DNA of 64,000 nt from Dulcicalothrix desertica PCC 7102 (GCF_003991905.1 NZ_RSCL01000020.1:143715-207714); one strand, 5' to 3'; shown: positions 26,230-34,927, numbered from the stretch's first letter. Numbers and translations: made by a program. The notes: generated by a model not told the origin, from the sequence alone.

Positions 26230-26958
26230 CTAAACTTGAAAATTATCTCCTAAGTAATATTGCCTAACAAGAGGGTTGTTATACAGTTCTTCAGATGTAC
26301 CGCTAGCTAATATTTGACCTTCTCGCATAATATACGAACGGTCGGTTATAGCAAGGGTTTCACGAACGTTGTGGTCAGTAATGAGAATACCCATGTTGCG
26401 GTCGCGTAGTTGTGCGACAATTTGCTGAATTTCGGAAACAGCAATTGGGTCAACACCAGCAAAAGGTTCATCGAGCAATAAAAAGCTGGGTCCATTAGTA
26501 CCGGCAGCTAACGCGCGTGCTAATTCGCAACGGCGCCTTTCACCCCCCGAAAGTTGGATACCTTTACTTCTAGCGACTTTTTCTAAACGGAACTCCCGCA
26601 ATAGAGTGTCCATACGTATCGACCATTCCCAGCGGGGTACGTTGGTTTGTTCGAGTACTAAAAGAATGTTTTCGCGTACAGTCAATTGGCGAAATATGCT
26701 TGCTTCCTGCGCTAAATAGCCAATACCAAGACGCGCGCGCTTGTGCATAGGTAAGGCAGTAATATCCATGTTATCAAGCCAGACCTTGCCTTGGTTAGGT
26801 TTTTCTAAACCAGTGGCAATATAAAAGGTAGTTGTTTTACCGGCGCCATTGGGGCCAAGTAAACCAACGACTTCTCCTTGAGCAACCGAAATACTAACGC
26901 GATTAACGATTACGCGCTTACCATAAGATTTGTGAATATTCTCTAAAGTTATTTTCAC
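26230..26958 (-). CDS. lptB: Lipopolysaccharide export ATPase LptB
   Basis: ABC transporter ATPase of about 242 residues. Walker A is GPNGAGKTTT, the Q-loop follows in YLAQEASIFRQ, the signature is LSGGERRR, Walker B is FLLLDEPFAGVDP and the switch His is in ITDHNVRET. It powers lipopolysaccharide transport with LptF/G and LptA. Start: GTG at 26958 (MKITLENIHKSYGKR) has GAGGGG at good distance, whereas the GTG at 26967 overlaps that site. Lies between lptA and the permease gene in one operon. Confidence 0.93.
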   Translation of the reverse strand: MKITLENIHKSYGKRVIVNRVSISVAQGEVVGLLGPNGAGKTTTFYIATGLEKPNQGKVWLDNMDITALPMHKRARLGIGYLAQEASIFRQLTVRENILLVLEQTNVPRWEWSIRMDTLLREFRLEKVARSKGIQLSGGERRRCELARALAAGTNGPSFLLLDEPFAGVDPIAVSEIQQIVAQLRDRNMGILITDHNVRETLAITDRSYIMREGQILASGTSEELYNNPLVRQYYLGDNFQV

Positions 26959-26988
26959 AGCTAACACCCCTCAGGACGGCACGCACAA

Positions 26989-27507
26989 TTAATTTCCACG
27001 TCTTAACGCGGGTGTTCTAGGTGCAGGCGCCGGACGGGTTTGTGTTTCATCTACAATATAAATCGATTCTACCTGACGACCGCTTTGTGGTTGGGCGACA
27101 AATCTTCCTTGGTCAATTAAATAAACTACGCGCTCGCCTCTAATACTATTGCCGCCTTGTTGTAAAATATACACATTGCCGCTTAAAATAATTTGTCGCT
27201 CACGGCTGAAGTACTGAGCTTGTGCGGCAGTTGCTTGAATGCCACGGGCAGGATAAAACATTTGTACGTTACCGCGTGCTGTAGCGACTTGGGCTTTAGC
27301 ATCGTATTCTTGAGTATCGGAACTAATGCGAATACCGCGATTTTGAGCTGCGTTTTGAGCATTCGCTGTGGAGGTTAATGAGGCATTTTGACGTCCGAGG
27401 TTACTCAGGTTAAAATTGAGGGCGCTGAAAAGTGTAATAGGTAACACTAAAGCTAAACCAAAACGACGAATCTGACTCTTGGTGAGGAAATTATTAGAAG
27501 GAACCAT
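26989..27507 (-). CDS. lptA: LptA/OstA-like periplasmic protein
   Basis: A 172-residue exported protein: a signal or anchor segment (about 15-35, ending TANA) and an OstA/LptA-type beta-jellyroll domain. The latter is seen in IRISSDTQEYDAKAQVATARGNVQMFYPARGIQATAAQAQYF and ILSGNVYILQQGGNSIRGERVVYL. LptA forms the bridge that carries lipopolysaccharide across the periplasm. The tail is Pro/Arg-rich. First gene of the lptA-lptB-permease operon; its promoter lies in the 27508-28031 gap. Confidence 0.85.
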   Translation of the reverse strand: MVPSNNFLTKSQIRRFGLALVLPITLFSALNFNLSNLGRQNASLTSTANAQNAAQNRGIRISSDTQEYDAKAQVATARGNVQMFYPARGIQATAAQAQYFSRERQIILSGNVYILQQGGNSIRGERVVYLIDQGRFVAQPQSGRQVESIYIVDETQTRPAPAPRTPALRRGN

Positions 27508-28031
27508 AAGAATTTGAGGCTTTATTTATAACTTAGTTGTCTTAACGACTTAATTTTAGTGATTTCTAGTAGTATATCCAGGTACTATTGCACAATCTGG
27601 AATTCCTTACAGAACACACGGTATATTTTGTAGTTTACTACGAGGAATGCAATCGCACCTACTTAGGAACTAGGACGAACGTGCGGAGCTTTATGTTTCG
27701 TTGGATTTATATTTCGTTGGATGGCGTGACGGGAAAACGGAGTAATTAGGAGTAATTCTAATAATTCCGGGTTAGGACGTGTAAAGAAAGCGGCGAAAAC
27801 ACTGATATTTATGCCATTTGCAGGCAAAGAAACAAGCTTTAGTCCCAAAAATACTAAACCGATTCATCGGTCTGATGGGTATCGATATTCTTTTACTACT
27901 ATTGACCCCGAATTACTCCAAAAAATTTGTACCTAATCATACGGGACAACTTAAAATATTTCCTAAATGCCAAGCAATAGTCGATGATATAGAAACAGGA
28001 GTCCTAGTAGTTTAATTTATACCTTTGTCTT
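27508..28031. other. Divergent intergenic region, no supported gene
   Basis: A 524-bp gap between lptA and the DUF2854 gene. A short frame at 27811-27936 (MPFAGKETSFSPKNTKP...) and another at 27818-28015 look weakly protein-like but match nothing I know, and could be remnants. ATATTTCGTTGGAT repeats partly at 27689-27722. Confidence 0.35.
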
Positions 28032-28580
28032 ATGTTCGGTAAACTTCGCTTATCTATTCTCGGTTTAACAGTAGGTGGCATTTTAACAACGATTGGTTTT
28101 GTTGCTTATGCTAACGATAACGCTACACTCAACCTGGCTGGTTTCTTTTATGGTATACCTTTATTACTAGGGGGACTAGCGCTCAAAGCTAGCGAACTCG
28201 ATCCAGTACCTTTTACTCAACCGACTACCCCAGAAGTATTGAAGTTACGCGAAGAGCAAGCAACCGTTACTCAAAATAAAATCCGTAAAGATATTACTCG
28301 CTACTGCTACGGACAAGAAGCTCATTTCGACCAAGCACTCGAATACTTACAGTTAAGTCCTTCAGATGATGAGATGCCAATAGTTACAGGTTTGCGCGAA
28401 ACCTCTACGTCGGGAGCATATACTTTAACATTAGAATTTGATTCACCCTGTGTCCCGTTAGAAGCTTGGCAGGCAAAACAGGAAAAAATGACAAAGTACT
28501 TTGGACCGAACGTTGAGGTCAAAGTCGCGCAAACAGGTGAAGAACAAATTGAGCTAACTTTAATTACTACTAAAAGTTAA
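28032..28580 (+). CDS. DUF2854 family membrane protein
   Basis: A 182-residue protein with two N-terminal membrane segments (about 9-27 and 35-51; GLTVGGILTTIGFVAYAN, GFFYGIPLLLGGLALKASEL). A soluble domain follows, beginning at QATVTQNKIRKDITRYCYGQEAHF. This is the DUF2854 layout, conserved in cyanobacteria and plastids; function unknown. A perfect hairpin terminator follows, shared with convergent crr7. Confidence 0.8.
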   Translation: MFGKLRLSILGLTVGGILTTIGFVAYANDNATLNLAGFFYGIPLLLGGLALKASELDPVPFTQPTTPEVLKLREEQATVTQNKIRKDITRYCYGQEAHFDQALEYLQLSPSDDEMPIVTGLRETSTSGAYTLTLEFDSPCVPLEAWQAKQEKMTKYFGPNVEVKVAQTGEEQIELTLITTKS

Positions 28581-28587
28581 ATAATAT

Positions 28588-28613
28588 GTTGGTTGCGCGT
28601 TAGCGCAACCAAC
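28588..28613. terminator. Hairpin between convergent DUF2854 and crr7 genes
   Basis: GTTGGTTGCGC and GCGCAACCAAC pair across a 4-base loop. It lies between two stop codons 36 bp apart, so it probably ends both transcripts. Confidence 0.7.
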
Positions 28614-28616
28614 CTA

Positions 28617-28877
28617 CTATTTTTCTAAGCGTACAGCGTACCATTGCAGGTACTCTCCGGGACTAAGGTTTAATTCGCAACTGGTATCAATTAAATATTT
28701 TACTTGTGCTTCTACTGTATCAAATTGGCGCAAATCATTAGGTAAATCCTCAGAGTTGAGCTTCAGTAAGGTCGCTTTGAGTTTTTCGTGTAACTCCGAG
28801 ACTGAGATAATTTGTTCGGGTTGGTTGGTTTCGAGGACGACAAAATAATCTTCCTCATACATTATTGAATTTGGCAT
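28617..28877 (-). CDS. crr7: Chlororespiratory reduction 7 (CRR7)-like protein
   Basis: An 86-residue soluble protein with the CRR7 features IMYEEDYFVVLETNQPEQ at the N terminus and LSPGEYLQWYAVRLEK at the C terminus. In plants and cyanobacteria CRR7 is an assembly factor for the photosynthetic NDH-1 complex. It is a single gene and the start ATG gives a normal family length. Confidence 0.82.
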   Translation of the reverse strand: MPNSIMYEEDYFVVLETNQPEQIISVSELHEKLKATLLKLNSEDLPNDLRQFDTVEAQVKYLIDTSCELNLSPGEYLQWYAVRLEK

Positions 28878-29370
28878 TTTACAGATTAGTTGTATTTTCT
28901 GAAACTGTGGCTAAGTGGTATACATGTTCTCTTCCTTAGCCATGTGTGATTATTTCTTTAATTCTAATAGTGTGCGTTGTCTTAGTGGCGCCTTTTATAG
29001 CAAGCAGTAGAGCATCATTTTTTTAGAGAATGAGATTAGACGGGAATAGATGGGAAATATAAAATTACACCTAGCTGTCTATAGGTTAAAAAAGTAAACC
29101 AATTTTTGTGTCTTGTATACAGTATCTATGCATCACCGTCATCTATTACCCGTATTAATTTCGTTAAATCATTACCAAATTCAAAATGTGGTATTTGACT
29201 GCTGGCATTTTTATCATCTTATATATCTAAGTAATTCAGCGTAATTAATATTTTTTAACTATACATATATAAACAGTGGAACTTACGCAAAATCACTATT
29301 ATAGTATACAACTTTTTGCGATAAAAGGCTCGCTAACAATCAAATTGAAAATATTTTTATAACGCAACTC
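28878..29370. other. Divergent intergenic region, no gene seen
   Basis: A 493-bp AT-rich gap containing the promoters of crr7 and of the GGDEF response regulator. No repeat family and no convincing small ORF were found. Confidence 0.35.
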
Positions 29371-30411
29371 ATGTCAGGGAAAAGACCAATTACAATTTCT
29401 AGTAAACCACCTTTGATTCTTGTGGTTGATGATGATAAAACCATGCGGTTATTACTGCGTGAGTTTATGGAACAAGAAGGTTATCGAGTAGTTGAAGGGA
29501 ATAATGGTAAAGATTGTCTAGAAGCTTTTGCTGCGGATAAGCCAGATTTGATACTTTTGGATGCGGTAATGCCAGAAATGGACGGTTTTACTTGCTGTAA
29601 AGAACTGCTTCAGATTGCCAAGAACAATCTTGCCGTTGCACTTGCCAACTTTGACAGTGGTAATGGTTCATTTGGTAATACGGTAATTTCCAAGCTTTGG
29701 GAACGAACTCCAATATTGATGATAACTGGACTAGATGACCCAGAGTCAGTAGACCGTGCGTTTGAAGTTGGAGCTAGTGACTTTGTAACTAAACCTATTC
29801 ACTGGGCAGTATTGCGTCAGCGAGTCCGAAGACTATTACAGCAAGCTCAACTTTATAAACAACTAGAAGCGGCAAACCAAGCTTTACAGCAACTTGCAAA
29901 CGTTGATGGATTGACAAATGTCGCAAATAGGCGCCACTTTGATCAATGTATCAATTCCAAGTGGCTAACTCTAGCACAAGAAAAGGCGCCGTTATCGTTG
30001 ATATTGTGTGACATCGATTATTTCAAACGTTACAACGACAAATATGGACATCCAGCAGGAGATACATGCCTGCAAAAAGTTGCTACTGTCTTGAAATACA
30101 CAGCACAAAAAGACCAGAATTTAGTCGCACGTTACGGTGGAGAAGAATTTGCGGTGATTATGCCATATACCACTGCTGCCAGTGCAGTCAGTATTGCAGC
30201 ATCAATGCAAGCAGGAGTACGCGAACTGGAACTATTCCATATCGAATCTGCTGTCAGTCAATATGTAACCTTGAGTTTAGGAGTTGGCACAATTATTCCT
30301 AGTTTCGACTCCTCACCGCAAGAGTTAATAACAATTGCTGACAAAGCGCTATACCAAGCCAAAGAACAAGGGCGAAACCGCATCATTATTAAACAAGCAC
30401 AAACTTTATGA
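29371..30411 (+). CDS. Response regulator with GGDEF diguanylate cyclase output
   Basis: A 346-residue protein: a receiver domain (about 12-155) with phosphoacceptor Asp in LILLDAVMPEMDG, an acidic pair in LVVDDDKT and Lys in FVTKPIHW. A coiled-coil linker (QLYKQLEAANQALQQLANVDGLTNVANRR) leads to a GGDEF domain with the intact signature YGGEEFAVIMP. It should make cyclic di-GMP when phosphorylated. The receiver carries an insertion of about 25 residues (NNLAVALANFDSGNGSFGN) between Asp and the Thr strand. There is no adjacent kinase. Confidence 0.9.
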   Translation: MSGKRPITISSKPPLILVVDDDKTMRLLLREFMEQEGYRVVEGNNGKDCLEAFAADKPDLILLDAVMPEMDGFTCCKELLQIAKNNLAVALANFDSGNGSFGNTVISKLWERTPILMITGLDDPESVDRAFEVGASDFVTKPIHWAVLRQRVRRLLQQAQLYKQLEAANQALQQLANVDGLTNVANRRHFDQCINSKWLTLAQEKAPLSLILCDIDYFKRYNDKYGHPAGDTCLQKVATVLKYTAQKDQNLVARYGGEEFAVIMPYTTAASAVSIAASMQAGVRELELFHIESAVSQYVTLSLGVGTIIPSFDSSPQELITIADKALYQAKEQGRNRIIIKQAQTL

Positions 30412-30766
30412 ATTTAATCATAGAAATGAATACATAAAAAAATCATTTTGTCAAATTAAAAATTTAGTAATAACACGTATAAAAAGACTTTAAAATAATT
30501 ATGTTCAAATTAAAAGTGCCAGAACTGATAATTACCAATTCTGACACTCTATTTGCAGTCGATTTTTTCATGTAGGAGTCATAAAAAAGGTTGACTCCTG
30601 TTTAATAACGGTTATTTATTTTCAGGGTCTTTATATAGGCTAACCCCGTTTCAACAATTATTAGTTTCTCAGAAATTTTGGCAATTTCAAATTTCATAAT
30701 ATTTTTTTTATGTTTCCTCACCTTTTATTGCGGCATGTTGCGTTGTGTGAACAATCATTACATTAA
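30412..30766. other. Intergenic region with two hairpins between convergent genes
   Basis: A 355-bp gap. The hairpin 30515-30548 has near-perfect arms AGTGCCAGAA/TTCTGACACT; that at 30574-30599 has arms AGGAGTC/GACTCCT. Either could terminate the GGDEF gene. The region 30600-30766 shows nothing else. Confidence 0.45.
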
Positions 30767-31063
30767 TCATTTTGATTTTCGTTGCTCCCGTTGAAGTTCC
30801 CATCGCCAGAGAAACCCCATGAGAGCAATGACTCCCACTTGTAGCGCAAAATTAGGCAATGCGGCTTCAACATCACGTCCAGCTATAATTTGGGATAAAA
30901 ACACAAAGGCGCCGATAAAACCGGAAGCAGCGCAACCAACATAGATAAACTTCCGCAACCCTCGGTAAGGAGCAGCCATTTCAGCCACCAAACGCGCTCT
31001 TATTTCTGGGTCGAGTTGAGACGCGCGTCCCTTAACCTGTTCTTTAGGATTTTTTTCTACCAT
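30767..31063 (-). CDS. DUF3493 family protein
   Basis: A 98-residue protein with two membrane segments (about 38-60 and 71-88) preceded by RASQLDPEIRARLVAEMAAPYRGLRKFIY, typical of DUF3493. The family includes plastid proteins linked to photosystem II accumulation (LPA3-like), so a thylakoid role is plausible but not shown. It is divergent from the tRNA-Thr gene. Confidence 0.75.
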   Translation of the reverse strand: MVEKNPKEQVKGRASQLDPEIRARLVAEMAAPYRGLRKFIYVGCAASGFIGAFVFLSQIIAGRDVEAALPNFALQVGVIALMGFLWRWELQREQRKSK

Positions 31064-31107
31064 ATTTATGCAAATAGTGCTATAGTTGTGTAGGATTTAT
31101 ATTGTAT

Positions 31108-31180
31108 GCCGATGTGGCTCAGTTGGTAGAGCACTCGATTCGTAATCGAGCGGTCGCGGGTTCAAATCCCGCCATCGGCT
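31108..31180 (+). tRNA. tRNA-Thr (CGU anticodon)
   Basis: A 73-nt cloverleaf: acceptor GCCGATG/CATCGGC, D arm GGCTCAGTTGGTAGAGC, anticodon stem CTCGA/TCGAG with loop TTCGTAA (anticodon CGT, reading ACG), T arm GCGGGTTCAAATCCCGC, discriminator T. CCA is not encoded, as usual in cyanobacteria. Confidence 0.95.
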
Positions 31181-31211
31181 TATAGAATTAATTATGCTCA
31201 TATAAATAATT

Positions 31212-31312
31212 ATCTTGTAGAACTCATCTTGTAGAACTTATCTTGTAGAACTCATCTTGTGGAACTCATCTTGTGGAACTCATCTTGTGGAACGGGCATC
31301 CCTGCCCGTTCA
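31212..31312. repeat. Six 14-bp tandem repeats leading into a GGGCATCC hairpin
   Basis: Units ATCTTGTRGAACTC start at 31212, 31226, 31240, 31254, 31268 and 31282. The last unit merges with the common hairpin CTTGTGGAACGGGCATCC, so the array seems to have grown from one arm of the dispersed hairpin. Confidence 0.85.
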
Positions 31313-31370
31313 GAGGTACAGGCAAGTTATCTATCCCACAATAAAGTTTGATTTTTTAAAATTTTTTATT

Positions 31371-31613
31371 TTACTGCTCCAATTCTTCCATCAGCATTTT
31401 ATGATCTTTCCACATATCGAGGCGCCCGTCGCGATAGATTTTGGCAATAAATGGTGCAGGATGCTTACAAGCGAATTCTTGCATCGAGACAATAGTATTT
31501 AAAAAGATTGTTGCAATATCTTCGCCTGATACACTTTGAGACGCAAAAGCAAACATTTTGATGCGGGCACGAGCAACAGCAATCCTTTCTAAAAAGTTTT
31601 TACCATATTTCAC
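31371..31613 (-). CDS. Small protein of unknown function, downstream of an antitoxin-like gene
   Basis: An 80-residue soluble protein (start GTG) with helix ERIAVARARIKMFAFASQS and the end FIAKIYRDGRLDMWKDHKMLMEEL. No family is recognised. It lies 12 bp downstream of an antitoxin-like gene, the place where a toxin would stand, and it is small enough to be one. It might also be the C-terminal piece of a longer protein. The TA role is inferred from order and size only. Confidence 0.5.
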   Translation of the reverse strand: MKYGKNFLERIAVARARIKMFAFASQSVSGEDIATIFLNTIVSMQEFACKHPAPFIAKIYRDGRLDMWKDHKMLMEELEQ

Positions 31614-31625
31614 CTCTCTTAATAG

Positions 31626-31862
31626 TCATCTTAAATCTTCTTGGTGTAAAGATTTTGCATATTCATCAATCCCCTCTTCAGCAAGTTTTCTATCTTCCTC
31701 ACCAAACTCTTGATATAGAGCCGCCATTTGCCTTTCATCAATTTTCAAACTAGCTACACGGTTTTTGTATCTAAGAAAGGCAAGAAAATCTGCAACCTGT
31801 TGAAGTTGCTGTTCATTAAGGTTGTTTAACTCTTGGGTAATCACTTCTTTAAGGACAATCAT
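31626..31862 (-). CDS. Antitoxin-like small protein (DUF2281/VapB type)
   Basis: A 78-residue protein starting MIVLKEVITQELNNLNEQQLQQVADFLAFLRYK, the helical pattern of DUF2281-type antitoxins common in cyanobacteria. The acidic C-terminal tail FGEEDRKLAEEGIDEYAKSLHQEDLR resembles toxin-wrapping tails. It is followed closely by an 80-residue unknown gene. Confidence 0.6.
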   Translation of the reverse strand: MIVLKEVITQELNNLNEQQLQQVADFLAFLRYKNRVASLKIDERQMAALYQEFGEEDRKLAEEGIDEYAKSLHQEDLR

Positions 31863-31988
31863 AAAAAATCCTTGTCAGCATGGTTTGTAAATACTGTTTA
31901 TCCTATTGTAGCTATGTAAAGCTTCTAATATATCATAACTACACTGTTGATATTAATCAATTGAACTTATACTTCTAAATCTCAAAAT

Positions 31989-32460
31989 CTATCCAACTGC
32001 AAAATCACTAAATTGTCGCATATAAGGTGTATGAAATCCTAGGACAATATCTTCTCTTGCTACACCCATACTCATTAATTGTACTGCAATATCACATTCA
32101 GTTCCATTCCAATACTGCTCGGTTAAGAATTTTTGTAGGTTGGTGTCGAGGAACGAGACCCAACATTTTCAAGAGTCTGTTGGGTTCCGCAAAGCCTCCA
32201 CCCAACCTACAATTAGCCTTATCCGACAAGTATTGAGTTCCATTCCACTGAATCCAAATTTTTTCATTTTTAATATCTAAATGCATCACTAGGCCAAATA
32301 TTCTCTTACGATTATCCCAGCCTACATATATAAGTTGGTAATGGTCGTGTTTCGTATCAAAAACCTTTTGCAATTCAACCTCTTCCTCATCAGAATCTCG
32401 CTCTGCGTATTCTGCGAGCATTTTTTGAATAGCTTCCCGGTATTCATCTATTTTTGCCAT
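31989..32460 (-). pseudogene. xisI: xisI, fdxN-element excision controlling factor, disrupted by a MITE
   Basis: The N-terminal part reads MAKIDEYREAIQKMLAEYAERD through FDTKHDHYQLIYVGW to KIWIQWNGT, all typical of XisI. A 126-bp element plus a 10-bp target duplication then interrupts the gene. Beyond it the sequence ECDIAVQLMSMGVAREDIVLGFHTPY...FSDFAVG and a stop at 31989-31991 complete the protein. Removing 136 bp restores an uninterrupted 111-residue frame. The insertion is not a multiple of three and causes an early stop after LEWN. The usual partner xisH is absent next to it. XisI homologs are often present far from any fdxN element. Confidence 0.88.
32110..32235. mobile_element. CAATACTG-ended MITE inserted in xisI
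   Basis: 126 bp. Left end CAATACTGCTCGGTTAAG, right end (reverse complement) CAATACTTGTCGGATAAG. Flanked by 10-bp direct repeats AGTTCCATTC at 32100-32109 and 32236-32245. The interior is a copy of the GTAGGTTGG/CCAACCTAC hairpin repeat. It has the same ends and the same duplication length as the element at 58684-58775. Confidence 0.85.
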
Positions 32461-32655
32461 TTTACAACCTCTTCTTTCTCTTCATCGTATAATTGCTCAA
32501 TATGTAAAATTTGTCACACTTGATTTTTGCCGTTGGGTTATTGCACCAACTATTAGTTTATTCTTTGATAATAGTTGATTTTTACAAGTTAGCTCGCTCT
32601 CAATCTATATAAAAGCCTATAAAATAGACATTAAAATATAAGGTGTGCAGAGTGA

Positions 32656-32841
32656 ATGTCTCAAATGCCAACAGTTGCCCAGCTTGAAAGACAGTATAGC
32701 ATTGTCTATCAGTTGACTTACTTTGCTTTACAACCCATACATCTTGTTTGTATGGATAGTCGAACTCGTTATTTGTACATTATTGCTGGCAACGATGAAG
32801 AGTTAGAATTCCAGATTACCCCAGATGGAGAGGTGTTTTGA
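32656..32841 (+). CDS. DUF6888-like small protein
   Basis: A 61-residue protein: MPTVAQLERQYSIVYQLTYFALQPIHLVCMDSRTRYLYIIAG, then LEFQITPDGEVF. This matches my memory of the DUF6888 family, cyanobacterial proteins of about 60 residues that are usually paired with DUF6887 as here. Stop and next start overlap (TGATG), so the two are translationally coupled. Function unknown. Confidence 0.65.
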   Translation: MSQMPTVAQLERQYSIVYQLTYFALQPIHLVCMDSRTRYLYIIAGNDEELEFQITPDGEVF

Positions 32842-33050
32842 TGACTCAAATTAATTATGATGGTATGTCAGACCAGGAGTTAAAGCAGTACTTTCTTCGG
32901 AATCGTGAAGATAAATTAGCACTTCAGGCATATTTAGATAGGTTAAGCACGCGCGAACGTAAGGTTATTGCTACTGCTGATGACCCTGATTTTGAGGCCA
33001 AAATTAAAGCGGCAATTGAGGAAAAGATGCGGATGAAAAGCAAGTCTTAG
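32841..33050 (+). CDS. DUF6887-like small protein
   Basis: A 69-residue protein starting MTQINYDGMSDQELKQYFLRNREDKLALQAYLDRLS, the DUF6887 pattern, with a Lys-rich C-terminal helix (KIKAAIEEKMRMKSKS). The ATG at 32841 shares a base with the preceding stop. The pair has toxin-antitoxin-like size and order, but no activity is known. Confidence 0.65.
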   Translation: MTQINYDGMSDQELKQYFLRNREDKLALQAYLDRLSTRERKVIATADDPDFEAKIKAAIEEKMRMKSKS

Positions 33051-33124
33051 AAATGCTACATTTCAGCGATGGGAACTTTAAAGTAAGGAAATATTCAAAA
33101 TTGTTATAGATTTTACGTTGATGC

Positions 33125-33193
33125 CGAGAAACCTGGTTTCTTTTGGTTTTGTTGAGGATTGTTGTGTTCAGTGATGAAGAAACCAGGTTTCAC
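33125..33193. repeat. Two AGAAACCNGGTTTC repeats
   Basis: GAGAAACCTGGTTTC at 33125 and AAGAAACCAGGTTTC at 33176, variants of the palindrome at 9864 and 39475, between the DUF6887 gene and flv1. Confidence 0.55.
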
Positions 33194-33212
33194 AGGTTTC
33201 AGGTTTCTTTGT

Positions 33213-34916
33213 TTAGTAGTGGTTGCCGGATTTGCGGTGGTGTACTGCGGTGACGCTATCTTGGTTTAGGACTTTACCGTCGTCTACTGTGGCGTATACT
33301 AGCCAGTGGTCGCCTACTTCCATGCGGTCTTTGACTGTGCATTCTAGGTAAGCTAAGGCGCCCATTAAAACAGGTGAACCGTTTGCTGCATCAGTAGTTT
33401 CTAGTCCGGCGAATCTGTCTTGACCAGGTGCGTAGTTTTTCATGAAGTGTTTACGGATTTCTCGGCCTTCGGCTAATATATTGACGACGAAGGGGTTTCC
33501 GGTGTGCATTAAAGTTTCTAATGCGCGGTCTTTGGCTACGGATATTGTTAAACCAGGGGGACTAAAGCTTGCCTGTGATATCCACGATGCAAGCATGGCG
33601 CTTGATACATCGCCTTGTTTGGCTGTAACTACTGATAGGGAACCGAGAATTCTTCCTACTGCTTGTTCTAAGCTGCTTGCTGGTGCGCTTGCTACGCGAA
33701 CTCGGTTTGTGCGTTTTATTGCTTGGGCAAAGTCGGTTCCTGCTTCTTCACAGAATTGGATGGTTTTATCGTCAGGTTTGAATTTGACGCGGATGGGGTC
33801 AAACCCAAAACGATATCCTCCGTCTTTGAGTTTTGTTTCCAAGATGTCAATAGCTTCGCCGCTCCATCCATAGGAACCAAATACTCCTGCTAGTTTAGTT
33901 TTACTTGCATTTGCTAGTACTATACCTAAAGCTGTTTGTACGGGTGTGGGTGCGTGTCCTCCTAGTGTGGGGGAACCCATGATAAACCCGGCTGATTTTT
34001 CTACTGCTTCTTGAATTTCTGCTGGGTCGGCAAATTCACAGTTGATTGATTCTACCCTTACACCTGCTTTGGTTATTCCGTGAGCAATGGCTTGAGCTAC
34101 TGTTGCGGTATTTCCGTAAGCGGAAGCGTAAATTAATGCTACGGTGTTTTCTTGATTAGTTTGCTGCTGTATCCATTCGCGATACGATTTAGTTAGTTCG
34201 ATTAATCCGTAACGAACCATTGGCCCGTGGTTAGGAGCATACATTCGCACTTTCAAGTCAGATAGTTTTTCTAGTGCTGTATCAACTTGACGCGCGTGAG
34301 GCGCCATTACACACTCAAAGTAATATCTTCTATCCTCTAGGAACGATTGCCAACCTTCATCAAATACTTGGTCGCCACATATATGGGCACCAAATAATTT
34401 ATCTGTGTATAAAATTTCTGTCTGTGGGTCGTAAGTGCAAAGTTCGTCAGGATAACGAGGATTAGGTGTAGGAATAAATTCGAGGTGGTGTCCTTTTCCT
34501 AAATCTAGTGTTTCTTCACCACGTTTTACTAATATAGGTAAATCTGCATTTTCTAACGCACCACGTAAATTGATGGCGCCTGGATTAGAACAGACGAACG
34601 TAATTTGGGGTGCAATTTCAAATAAAGCCTTTAATGTTGCCGCACGGTTAGGGTTGACGTGACCAAGAATTACATAATCTATCTTTTTAATATCAACCCG
34701 TTGCTGTAGCGCATTTAAGAAAATTTCTGTAAAGGTTTCTCCAGGTGGGTCAATAAGCGCTATTTTATTAGCTTCGATTAAAAAACAATTGGCAGTTGTA
34801 CCCTTCGCTAAAGCATACTCAACTTCAAATCTTAAACGTGCCCAACTGCGAGAACGAAATACGCGCGTATCTGTAGCAACCGGCAAAACTTGAACATCGC
34901 GAGGTTTTATTGACAT
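33213..34916 (-). CDS. flv1: Flavodiiron protein Flv1 type
   Basis: A 567-residue class C flavodiiron protein: metallo-beta-lactamase-like domain (about 25-250), flavodoxin domain (LIYASAYGNTATVAQAIAHGI, about 260-400) and C-terminal flavin reductase domain (about 420-560, SAMLASWISQASFSPPG). The usual iron-ligand motif HxExDH is replaced by His86-Val-Asn88-Pro-Asn90-Arg91, as in Flv1-type proteins, which work as a heterodimer with Flv3. Together they photoreduce oxygen to water at photosystem I. It lies downstream of flv3 in the same direction. Whether this is the vegetative (A) or heterocyst (B) form cannot be told. Confidence 0.9.
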   Translation of the reverse strand: MSIKPRDVQVLPVATDTRVFRSRSWARLRFEVEYALAKGTTANCFLIEANKIALIDPPGETFTEIFLNALQQRVDIKKIDYVILGHVNPNRAATLKALFEIAPQITFVCSNPGAINLRGALENADLPILVKRGEETLDLGKGHHLEFIPTPNPRYPDELCTYDPQTEILYTDKLFGAHICGDQVFDEGWQSFLEDRRYYFECVMAPHARQVDTALEKLSDLKVRMYAPNHGPMVRYGLIELTKSYREWIQQQTNQENTVALIYASAYGNTATVAQAIAHGITKAGVRVESINCEFADPAEIQEAVEKSAGFIMGSPTLGGHAPTPVQTALGIVLANASKTKLAGVFGSYGWSGEAIDILETKLKDGGYRFGFDPIRVKFKPDDKTIQFCEEAGTDFAQAIKRTNRVRVASAPASSLEQAVGRILGSLSVVTAKQGDVSSAMLASWISQASFSPPGLTISVAKDRALETLMHTGNPFVVNILAEGREIRKHFMKNYAPGQDRFAGLETTDAANGSPVLMGALAYLECTVKDRMEVGDHWLVYATVDDGKVLNQDSVTAVHHRKSGNHY

Positions 34917-34927
34917 AAGAGTTATGA

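Noticed and set aside
27811-28015. Short protein-like frames between lptA and the DUF2854 gene
   Set aside because: Two overlapping short frames with no family match and no ribosome binding site; kept only as a note in the intergenic entry.
31212-31295. Possible CRISPR array
   Set aside because: The 14-bp units are directly adjacent with no spacers, so this is a simple tandem repeat.
32110-32235. Extension of XisI by a new 42-residue insert
   Set aside because: The insert has transposon-like ends and a 10-bp target duplication and causes a premature stop, so it is a disruption and not a functional insert.
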